Below, one piece after another: positions 32,462-39,233 of a DNA stretch of 39,233 bases. The stretch lies in the NCBI GenBank assembly GCA_947599835.1, contig CANQFQ010000002.1:99402-138634 (forward strand), written 5' to 3'. Both the position numbers and the translations under genes were made by a program. This stretch comes from an uncultured Bacilli bacterium (GTDB lineage: Bacteria; Bacillota_I; Bacilli_A; RFN20; CAG-631). The notes beneath the pieces were generated by a model. The model was not told the origin of the DNA, made no database searches, and saw only the letters and a program-made list of their open reading frames with translations. Every line of letters begins with the position of its first letter. The stretch's first letter is position 1.

Positions 32462-33637
32462 ATGCCGATTATTGTTCATATTGATATGAATTCTTTTTTT
32501 GCAAGTTGTGAAATTAAAAGAAATCCTGCCTTAAAGGGAAAAGAAATCATTATTAGTGGAAAAACCAATCGGAGTATCGTTTCTGCTGCATCCTATGAGG
32601 CCAAAAGAAAAGGGATTTATACGACAATGCCCTATTATCTTGCAAAACAAATCTGCCCAAATGCTTATTTTTTTGTGGGGGATCATGAATACTATGCCCA
32701 AGTGAGTGAAGAAATCTTTTCTTTTTTAAAAAAAAGATATCCCTTATTGGAAATGGCAAGCATTGATGAATGTTATATCGATATGAGCCATTGTAAAATC
32801 GAAGACCCTTTACCTTATTTTCAAAATTTACAAAAAGAAATTTATGAAAAAATGCATATTCCTTGTTCGATTGGCGTTTCTTATAATAAATTTCTCGCTA
32901 AAATGGCTTCTGATATGAAAAAGCCGATGGGAATTACTTTTATCAAGCATAAAGATGTTCCAACCATGATTTGGCCATTAAAAATTGAAAATATGTATGG
33001 TATTGGTAAAGCCAGTAGTAAAAAACTAAAAGAAATTCAAATTTACACCATCGGTGATTTAGTCAAAAGTAAGGAACTTCGCGTTCGAGAAATTTTAGGC
33101 AGTTTTTATCAACAATATATCGACAATGCCATGGGGAAAGGCATTTCTACATTAGATTTAAAAAAAGCACCTCCCAAAAGTGTTGGTCATTCGTATACTT
33201 TATCTTTTGATACAGAGGATGAAGATATTATTAAAAAGGCATTGTATCCACTTTGTGTGCATGTAGCGCAACGATTAAAAGAATTGGATATGTTAGGATA
33301 TACCGTCACCTTATCCTTAAAAAACAGTCAATTTGTATTAAAAAATAAATCTAAAAAATTGATGTTACCCACCAATGATGCTGATAAAATCTATCTTGAA
33401 GGAATGAAATTATTACAAAAATTACTTCAATCTAAAATTCGATTAGTGGGAATTTCGATTTCGAATTTAATTTATCAAAAAGATTATTATGAACAATTAG
33501 ACTTTTTTAATTTACAACAATATCGTTTATCACAAAGTGATTTATTTATTGAACATTTAAATCAAATTGCGGGCAAACCCGTTTTTATGAAAGCAAAGGA
33601 TGCTCAAAAGAAAAATGAAAAGAAATCTAATCAATGA
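32462..33637 (+). CDS. dinB: DNA polymerase IV (Y-family)
   Basis: 391 aa from ATG 32462 (AAGGAGA upstream); a start at 32423 would lie inside comEB. Catalytic HIDMNSFF (Asp8) and SIDE (Asp102, Glu103), helix-hairpin-helix GIGKASSKKL, little-finger domain, and a clamp-binding motif QLDFF near the C-terminus. Translesion polymerase. The stop overlaps the xerD start region. Confidence 0.94.
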   Translation: MPIIVHIDMNSFFASCEIKRNPALKGKEIIISGKTNRSIVSAASYEAKRKGIYTTMPYYLAKQICPNAYFFVGDHEYYAQVSEEIFSFLKKRYPLLEMASIDECYIDMSHCKIEDPLPYFQNLQKEIYEKMHIPCSIGVSYNKFLAKMASDMKKPMGITFIKHKDVPTMIWPLKIENMYGIGKASSKKLKEIQIYTIGDLVKSKELRVREILGSFYQQYIDNAMGKGISTLDLKKAPPKSVGHSYTLSFDTEDEDIIKKALYPLCVHVAQRLKELDMLGYTVTLSLKNSQFVLKNKSKKLMLPTNDADKIYLEGMKLLQKLLQSKIRLVGISISNLIYQKDYYEQLDFFNLQQYRLSQSDLFIEHLNQIAGKPVFMKAKDAQKKNEKKSNQ

Positions 33638-34502
33638 ATATCGTCAATATTTAATGATTGAACGCGGCTTGAGTCCTTTAACGTTACAAAGTTATAGCCA
33701 AGCCCTTTTAAAGTTAGAAACGTATTTAATTTCACAAAATACCTCCTTAGAAAGGGTGACTTTTGAGCAATTGAATGCTTTTTTATTGAGTTTAAATGTG
33801 CATGCAACAACGTATAATCACTATGTTACGGTTCTTCGTAACTTTTATAAATATTTATTAAAAGAACACTATGTATTGCATTTTCACATCGAAGATTTAG
33901 AATATAAAAAGAAAGCAATGCATTATCCGGTTACTTTAAAAATCAATGAAATCCATGCCATGATTCAAGCCTTGCCTAATCATTTATATGGCAAAAGAGA
34001 TCAATGCATTTTATTAATTTTATATTGCAGTGGGCTACGCGTTTCTGAATTAGTGCACCTTCAACTCAGTCAATTGAATTTTAAAGAAGGTTATATTCGT
34101 TGCTTTGGTAAAGGAAGCAAAGAAAAAATTATTTATTGTGGGGATATTTTAAGTGTTATTTTAGCCTCCTATATTAATCAAATTCGACCTGCAATTTTAA
34201 ATATGAAATCATCGAATTATTTATTTATTAATAAGAAGGGGGAACCTTTATCCCGTAATTATATTTTTAATATGGTTAAAAAAGCTGCCAAAAAAGCGGG
34301 AATATATAAAAATGTAACCCCACATACTTTTCGCCATACATTTGCTTCTCATTTACTTGAAAATGGCGCAGATTTACGATCCATTCAAGAAATGTTAGGA
34401 CATCAAGATATTTCCACAACACAAATTTATACGCATATTTCAAATCAAAATGTTAAAAAAAGTTATTTAGAGCATTTTAAAGATCCGGATGATGAAAAAT
34501 AA
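33615..34502 (+). CDS. xerD: XerC/XerD-family tyrosine recombinase
   Basis: 295 aa from ATG 33615 (an in-frame ATG at 33600 adds five residues; XerD homologues begin about like the shorter form). N-terminal core-binding domain (IERGLSPLTLQSY) and catalytic domain with Arg in SGLRVSELVHL, HTFRHTFASHLL, GHQDISTTQIYTHI supplying R-H-R-H-Y. Probable chromosome dimer resolution at dif. Overlaps dinB; last of the ileS operon. Confidence 0.9.
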   Translation: MKRNLINEYRQYLMIERGLSPLTLQSYSQALLKLETYLISQNTSLERVTFEQLNAFLLSLNVHATTYNHYVTVLRNFYKYLLKEHYVLHFHIEDLEYKKKAMHYPVTLKINEIHAMIQALPNHLYGKRDQCILLILYCSGLRVSELVHLQLSQLNFKEGYIRCFGKGSKEKIIYCGDILSVILASYINQIRPAILNMKSSNYLFINKKGEPLSRNYIFNMVKKAAKKAGIYKNVTPHTFRHTFASHLLENGADLRSIQEMLGHQDISTTQIYTHISNQNVKKSYLEHFKDPDDEK

Positions 34503-34653
34503 AGAATTGACTTTATTAGGAGAAATATTTTCGAACTTGTATGAATTAAAATTACCGATGAAATCGCAAATATTTATCTCAATTTTCTTTTATATCACGA
34601 AGGCATCGGTCATCAAAAAAACATTAAAAAGAATCCTTTCGTTCTATTTGTAA
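34492..34653 (+). CDS. Possible 53-aa ORF overlapping the end of xerD
   Basis: ATG within the xerD end (11-nt overlap) opens 53 codons ending at 34653, inside the following terminator stem. The product has a hydrophobic middle (IFISIFFYI) and a basic end. No family and no clear RBS. It may be a fragment of a gene once downstream of xerD, or chance. Confidence 0.3.
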   Translation: MKNKELTLLGEIFSNLYELKLPMKSQIFISIFFYITKASVIKKTLKRILSFYL

Positions 34654-34672
34654 AAGAATGGAACGTTTTTTT
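34640..34672 (+). terminator. Terminator after the xerD operon
   Basis: CGTTCTATT (34640-34648) pairs with AATGGAACG (34657-34665, one wobble), followed by a T-run. Confidence 0.8.
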
Positions 34673-35606
34673 ATATACTTAACATTTTACTTAACTTATT
34701 CATGGTTAGTATTTTGTAATTTAACATGGAATGCGAATATCGATTTAAAGTTATGGTCGCATTTTTATGTCCTAATATTTCAGATAATGTTTTTACATCC
34801 ATTCCTGATTCTAATGCTCGCGTAGCAAAAGTATGTCTTAAAGCATGAAAATTTTTATGATTTATATTACATTTGTTTAATATTCTTGAAAAGGTTCTTT
34901 GATAACTTCTAACAGAAACAATTCCATTGTTTTTAGTAGTTATTAGAAAAACTGATTTACTTTGTTTTTGAATCTTTTTTAAGCAGGATAAGATGTTCAT
35001 TGGGATGGGAATGACACGCTTCGAACTTTTTGTTTTCGGTTCTTGTAAAAGGGTGTAAAATCTCCCATTTTTCTTCACATGGCTAACGGTATGATTGATA
35101 AATAAAAGCTTTCTATCAAAGTCAATATCATTCCAAGAAAGAGCGAGTAATTCACCAATTCTTATACCCGTATATAAGCAGAGAATGATTCCAAAATAAT
35201 TGCTTTTATTGGACTTTAAGCAATAATCTTCAATTGCTTTTTGTTCCTCTAATTTGAAAGCATCAACCTCTTTTTCAATTTTTCTTGGAAGTGAAATACA
35301 ACTAAAATAATTCTTATGAATGAGTCCAAGTTTAAAGGCAAAATCCATGGATTGTTTTAGAATTGATTTAATTACAAAGATGGTATTGGTAGCTAAGGGA
35401 TTGCCATTCACTAAATTACCATGTTCAATCTTGGAATTCATGAATTCTTGTATGATTTCGGCATTCATTTCTAATAAATCCTTGTGGCCTAGCATTGGAT
35501 TGATATGGAGTCGAATCGTATTTTGATAAGTAAAATAAGTTTTAGGTTTGATTTTATGCTTAACATAGGTGTTAAGCCATGTATCTAACCATTCGTTTAA
35601 TTTCAT
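34671..35606 (-). CDS. Tyrosine recombinase next to inverted recombination-like sites
   Basis: 311 aa, phage-integrase type. N-terminal SAM-like DNA-binding domain (TYFTYQNTIRLHINPML), catalytic domain with Arg in TGIRIGELLAL, HALRHTFATRALESG, and GHKNATITLNRYSH carrying the Tyr nucleophile. Strong AGGAGG before the start. It faces away from the lipoprotein genes, and its start is ~70 nt from the first of two short sites that flank a promoter. I infer an inverting role (phase switch); no other phage or plasmid gene is nearby, which argues against a plain prophage. It could still be the integrase of an element extending beyond the window. Confidence 0.88.
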   Translation of the reverse strand: MKLNEWLDTWLNTYVKHKIKPKTYFTYQNTIRLHINPMLGHKDLLEMNAEIIQEFMNSKIEHGNLVNGNPLATNTIFVIKSILKQSMDFAFKLGLIHKNYFSCISLPRKIEKEVDAFKLEEQKAIEDYCLKSNKSNYFGIILCLYTGIRIGELLALSWNDIDFDRKLLFINHTVSHVKKNGRFYTLLQEPKTKSSKRVIPIPMNILSCLKKIQKQSKSVFLITTKNNGIVSVRSYQRTFSRILNKCNINHKNFHALRHTFATRALESGMDVKTLSEILGHKNATITLNRYSHSMLNYKILTMNKLSKMLSI

Positions 35607-35673
35607 TTTGCTTTCCTCCTATTTATTTATGTAATATTCAATATTTATTTAAAAAAGGAAAAAATCAAGAAAA

Positions 35674-35703
35674 AAGACCGCCTATTAGTTAAATAGGCGG
35701 TTT
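35674..35703. repeat. Inverted recombination-like site, left copy
   Basis: ACCGCCTAT (35677-35685), core TAGTTAA (35686-35692), ATAGGCGGT (35693-35701): two inverted arms around a short asymmetric core, the layout of a tyrosine recombinase crossover site. Its reverse complement matches the right copy over 23 nt with one mismatch. As RNA it could also fold as a leftward terminator (TCTTTTTT follows on the minus strand). Confidence 0.75.
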
Positions 35704-35733
35704 ATAACGGGGATTTTTATATAAAAATGAGAG

Positions 35734-35762
35734 TGGACAAAAAAATATTTGTCATATATAAT
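35734..35762 (+). promoter_or_regulatory. Promoter between the inverted sites, facing the BspA-like lipoprotein genes
   Basis: TGGACA (35734-35739), 17-nt spacer, TATAAT (35757-35762), one mismatch from consensus. Expected start near 35769. In the present orientation it drives the lipoproteins; after inversion it would face the recombinase gene. No comparable promoter was seen on the opposite strand of the segment. Confidence 0.8.
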
Positions 35763-35779
35763 GATGTTAGACGAAAACA

Positions 35780-35809
35780 AAAGACCGCCTAATTAACTAA
35801 TAGGCGTCC
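35780..35809. repeat. Inverted recombination-like site, right copy
   Basis: ACCGCCTA (35784-35791), core ATTAACTAA (35792-35800), TAGGCG (35801-35806). The core is the reverse complement of the left core apart from one base. It lies in the leader of the lipoprotein transcript and would form a hairpin there. Confidence 0.75.
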
Positions 35810-35844
35810 ATTCTTGCATAGATGTAATGAGGAGGAGATACCAA

Positions 35845-36804
35845 ATGGAAAATGAAGCGCAAAATAAGCAATATAAGCAATATAAAAAGCCAATAAAAAA
35901 TCAAATTATTTCATCTATTATTGCCATGTTGTTTTTAGCAACGATGGTGGGATGTAGTAACAATAAAAGTGATCATCAAAAAAAATTATCGATTAATGGA
36001 AAAACTGAACAAACATTATCCAGTTCATCCATTTCGAGTCCATCTAATGGAACAAATTCTTCAATAGATCAACAAGATCTCAATGAGTATTTTATTTTTA
36101 ATATAATTGATGACGGATATTCGGTTTCATTAAAAGAAATGCCACAATTCACCACAATCATATCTATTCCTGATAAATATAATCGAAAACCAGTTCTAGA
36201 AATTGAAAATGAAGGATTTAAAAACTTCAATCAAATAACAGAAATCATTCTTCCTGATAGCCTTTTACAAATAGGAGATTCTGCTTTTTATAATTGTAGT
36301 TCCCTAACAAACATAGAAATCCCAAAGGGTGTTACAAGTATCGGAACTCGTGCATTTGAAAATTGTAGTTCTTTAACAAGTGTAACGTTTGAAGCAGAAA
36401 ATCAATTGAAGACAATTAATAATTATGTGTTTGCTGGAAGTGGATTAACCTCCATTACCATACCAAGTGAAGTCATTGAAATAAAAACGGGTGCTTTTCA
36501 AGATTGTAGATTTTTAAAAAATATAACCTTTGCATCAAATAGTAAAATTGAGAAATTTAATGATTTTACTTTTGCTAATTGTGCTACTTTAACAACTATT
36601 GTTATTCCAAGTAGTGTACTAAGTATTGGCGAATATGCTTTTCGATGGTGTTATGATTTATCTATTTATTGTAATGTGGCATCCAAACCTAGTGGATGGA
36701 ATGAAAAATGGAATTCTGGAGACAGAATTTATAGTGATAGACCCGTTTATTGGAGTGGTGAATGGTCCTATATAAATGGTATTCCTACTCCAAATAACAA
36801 TTAA
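35845..36804 (+). CDS. BspA-like leucine-rich-repeat surface lipoprotein 1
   Basis: 319 aa from ATG 35845; the ATG at 35827 precedes the strong GAGGAGGAG RBS and is not the start. Signal with lipobox ATMVGC (Cys37), a Ser/Asn-rich linker, then about six BspA/LRR_5-type repeats of ~23 residues (IGDSAFYNCSSLTNIEIP, IGTRAFENCSSLTSVTF and so on) and a closing WCYDLSIYCNVASKPSGW...PVYW module. Such proteins are surface exposed in gut bacteria and protists and are linked to binding of host or bacterial partners. Its N-terminal third resembles the next gene, so the two are tandem paralogues. Confidence 0.88.
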   Translation: MENEAQNKQYKQYKKPIKNQIISSIIAMLFLATMVGCSNNKSDHQKKLSINGKTEQTLSSSSISSPSNGTNSSIDQQDLNEYFIFNIIDDGYSVSLKEMPQFTTIISIPDKYNRKPVLEIENEGFKNFNQITEIILPDSLLQIGDSAFYNCSSLTNIEIPKGVTSIGTRAFENCSSLTSVTFEAENQLKTINNYVFAGSGLTSITIPSEVIEIKTGAFQDCRFLKNITFASNSKIEKFNDFTFANCATLTTIVIPSSVLSIGEYAFRWCYDLSIYCNVASKPSGWNEKWNSGDRIYSDRPVYWSGEWSYINGIPTPNNN

Positions 36805-36862
36805 TAAATCGGTAGATAAGGATGCATTAAACATTCTAAATAAAAAGAAAGAGAGGGGTACT

Positions 36863-39233
36863 ATGCTATTAAAATTGACTAAAAAAATATTAAAAAAAGT
36901 ATCTAGCGCATTTTTTATTGTCTTGATGTTTTTATCAACGATGGTGGGTTGTAGGAATAATAACAATTCCACCCAAACCAATTCTTTAAGTGATCAATAT
37001 TTTACATTTACGAAGATCACTGGGGGATATTCAATTGCTTTAAAAGAAATGCCTGATTTTACCACAGTCATAAATATTCCAAATACACATAAAGGAAACC
37101 CCGTTTTAGAAATTGATAATGAAGGATTTCAAGATTTCGAAAAGATAACGGAAGTTACTATTCCTAATAACATCCAGCATATTGGAGATTTTGCATTTGC
37201 AAATTGTGCATCATTGCAAAAAGTGACATTTGGTAAAAATAGTAAATTAGAAAGCATAGGAAATGAAGCATTTTATGGTTGTAATCGCTTAACAAGTATA
37301 ATTATCCCAATCAGTGTTACAAGTATCGGAGAAGATGCATTTTACATGTGTCAATCCTTAATAATCTATTGTGAAACCAAAACAAAACCTGAAGGTTGGG
37401 ATAATTCATGGAAAGATGATAGCCCCGTTTATTGGAATGTCACGCAAAAAGATATCATTATAAAAAATGAAATACAATATTTAATTATAGATGGTAGTGC
37501 TGTAGTAACAGGACATACAAGTGAATTAGAAAATGATGTTGTTATTCCATTACAAATAACGATTAAAGGAAATCAATATAATGTAACCAGTATAGGAGAT
37601 TCTGCATTTGCGTTGTGTGATTCATTAACAAGTGTGACATTTGAATCAAATAGTAAATTAAAAAGTATAGGAAATGAAGCATTTGCAGGTTGTATATCAT
37701 TGCAAAAGGTGACAATTGGTAAAAATAGTAAATTAGAAAGCATAGGAAATGAAGCATTTTCTTTTTGTAGTTCATTAACAAACATATTCATTCCAAATAG
37801 TGTTACAAGTATCGGAAAAGATGCATTTTATATGTGTCAATCCTTAATAATCTATTGTGAAACCAAAACAAAACCTGAAGGTTGGGATAATTCATGGAAA
37901 GATGATAGGCCGGTTTATTGGGAAATCAACGATAATAATTATTTAGAACAAGATGGCATAATTTATGTAATTATCGATGACAATGCAGTAGTTACGGGAC
38001 ATACGAATGAAGTCAATAATCTAGTTATTTCAACACAAATAACGATTAAAGAAAATCAATATGATGTAACAAGTATATACGAATGTGCATTTAATTATTG
38101 TGAATTGGCAAGTATATTTATCCCAAGTAGTGTTACAAGTATAAGAAACTATACCTTTTTCTTATGTATTTCCTTAACAATCTATTGTGAGGCTGAAGCT
38201 AAACCTGAAGGCTGGGATAATGATTGGAATCCTAATGATCGACCTGTTTATTGGGGAATCAACGATAATAATTATTTAGAACAAGATGGTATAATTTATG
38301 TAATTATCGATGATAGTGCAGTGATAACTAGATATAATAATGAATTAAAAAATTCTGTAGTCATTCCATCACAAATACCCCTTAATGGAACGCAATATGA
38401 TGTAACAAGTATAGCAGATTTTGCATTTTATGGTTGTAATTGTTTAACAAGCATAACGATTCCAAGTGGTATTATAAGTATTGGAATCGAGGCATTTTAT
38501 ATTTGTGATTCATTACAAAGCGTTAATTTTGAACCAAATAGTAAATTAACAAGTATAGGAGCATATGCATTTTATGATTGTTTTTCCTTAACAGACATAG
38601 AAATCCCAAGTGGTGTTACAAGTATCGGAATTCTTACATTTACAAATTGTGATTCATTACAAAATGTGACCTTTGAACCAAATAGTAAATTAGAAAGCAT
38701 AGAATACAATGCATTTTCTAACTGTACTTCTTTAACTAGTATCATTATCCCAAATAGTGTAACAAGTATAGGAGAATATGCATTTTATGCTTGTTTTTCC
38801 TTAACAGATATAGAAATCCCAAGTGGTGTTACAAGTATCGGAATTCTTGCATTTGCGTGGTGTGATTCATTACAAAGTGTGACCTTTGAACCAAATAGTA
38901 AATTAGAAAGCATAGAATCAATGGCGTTTAGCGGATGTACTTCTTTAACTAGTATCATTATCCCAAAGGGTGTTACAAGTATCGGAACTCGTGCATTTGA
39001 AAATTGTGCTTCATTACAAAATGTGACCTTTGAACCAAATAGTAAATTAGAAAGCATAGAATACAATGCATTTTCTAATTGTACTTCTTTAACTAGTATC
39101 ATTATCCCAAAGGGTGTTACAAGTATCGGAACTCGTGCATTTGAAAATTGCGCTTTATTACAAAATGTGACCTTTGAACCAAATAGTAAATTAGAAAGCA
39201 TAGAATACAATGCATTTTCTAATTGTACTTCTT
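36863..39233 (+). CDS. BspA-like leucine-rich-repeat surface lipoprotein 2, 3' truncated by window
   Basis: At least 790 codons; open to the end of the window. GAGAGGGG precedes ATG. Lipobox STMVGC (Cys30), then a start domain very like lipoprotein 1 (YSIALKEMPDFTTV, PVLEIDNEGF). The body repeats a module: a short beta start (DGIIYVIIDD, AVVTGH), several ~23-residue LRRs of the form SIGxxAFxxCxSLTSIxIPxSV, and a cap IYCETKTKPEGWDNSW...PVYW. At least three caps are present before a long LRR run from about 38400. The last ~290 bp are two near-identical 144-bp units. Minus-strand open frames here are shadows of the repeats. Confidence 0.88.
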   Translation, partial: MLLKLTKKILKKVSSAFFIVLMFLSTMVGCRNNNNSTQTNSLSDQYFTFTKITGGYSIALKEMPDFTTVINIPNTHKGNPVLEIDNEGFQDFEKITEVTIPNNIQHIGDFAFANCASLQKVTFGKNSKLESIGNEAFYGCNRLTSIIIPISVTSIGEDAFYMCQSLIIYCETKTKPEGWDNSWKDDSPVYWNVTQKDIIIKNEIQYLIIDGSAVVTGHTSELENDVVIPLQITIKGNQYNVTSIGDSAFALCDSLTSVTFESNSKLKSIGNEAFAGCISLQKVTIGKNSKLESIGNEAFSFCSSLTNIFIPNSVTSIGKDAFYMCQSLIIYCETKTKPEGWDNSWKDDRPVYWEINDNNYLEQDGIIYVIIDDNAVVTGHTNEVNNLVISTQITIKENQYDVTSIYECAFNYCELASIFIPSSVTSIRNYTFFLCISLTIYCEAEAKPEGWDNDWNPNDRPVYWGINDNNYLEQDGIIYVIIDDSAVITRYNNELKNSVVIPSQIPLNGTQYDVTSIADFAFYGCNCLTSITIPSGIISIGIEAFYICDSLQSVNFEPNSKLTSIGAYAFYDCFSLTDIEIPSGVTSIGILTFTNCDSLQNVTFEPNSKLESIEYNAFSNCTSLTSIIIPNSVTSIGEYAFYACFSLTDIEIPSGVTSIGILAFAWCDSLQSVTFEPNSKLESIESMAFSGCTSLTSIIIPKGVTSIGTRAFENCASLQNVTFEPNSKLESIEYNAFSNCTSLTSIIIPKGVTSIGTRAFENCALLQNVTFEPNSKLESIEYNAFSNCTS

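Noticed and set aside
34671..35606. Tyrosine recombinase as part of a prophage
   Set aside because: No phage structural, replication or repressor genes follow; neighbours are an inverted-site promoter and surface lipoproteins. An element ending beyond the window remains possible.
37563..39210. Minus-strand open frames of 72-141 aa in the lipoprotein 2 region
   Set aside because: They are mirror images of the leucine-rich repeats (repetitive, no RBS), inside a strong plus-strand gene.

Overview
The window is very AT-rich DNA from a low-GC, spore-forming member of the Bacillota, probably a Bacilli/Erysipelotrichia-like gut lineage. This placement is inferred from gene content and order: a dcw cell-wall cluster running murE-mraY-murD-ftsW/spoVE-murG-murB-ftsA-ftsZ, followed by spoIIGA-sigE-sigG-ylmC-sepF, then T-box-ileS-lspA-rluD-comEB-dinB-xerD. 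The genetic code looks standard (TGG for Trp, TGA as stop).

Layout. 1-766: 3' end of a family-10-like glycosidase. 880-2394: N-terminal 497 codons of a class B penicillin-binding protein (SpoVD type), cut exactly after its KTG motif. 2371-13571: an 11,201-bp inserted element. 13572-13985: the missing C-terminus of the same PBP, including a PASTA domain. Joining base 2370 to 13572 restores an in-frame 634-aa protein (..KTG|TAQK..), directly upstream of murE. The element carries lipoprotein genes, a flavodoxin/ferredoxin protein, a small membrane protein, an AAA ATPase, an S8-type peptidase, and a recombination operon: a 59-aa ORF without a normal start codon plus two serine recombinases. The reconstructed attP has dyad symmetry centred on GG. 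A close match to a sporulation sigma-E promoter lies upstream of the recombination operon, and a weaker one lies upstream of the split PBP gene. The best reading is a skin-like intervening element excised in the mother cell to rebuild spoVD during sporulation.

13990-26199: wall precursor and division genes, then the sporulation sigma block. The spoIIGA promoter has a 21-nt spacer and an 0A-like box, as expected for Spo0A control. The sigG ribosome-binding site is buried in a hairpin after sigE. 26471-34502: a NERD-domain protein and a T-box-controlled housekeeping operon.

34671-39233: a tyrosine recombinase gene on the minus strand, two near-palindromic sites with inverted cores flanking a short segment that contains a near-consensus promoter, and two tandem BspA-like leucine-rich-repeat lipoprotein genes. 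The second runs off the window. This looks like a phase-variable (invertible promoter) surface-protein locus. The two best candidates for undescribed biology are therefore the spoVD-interrupting element and this putative inverton.
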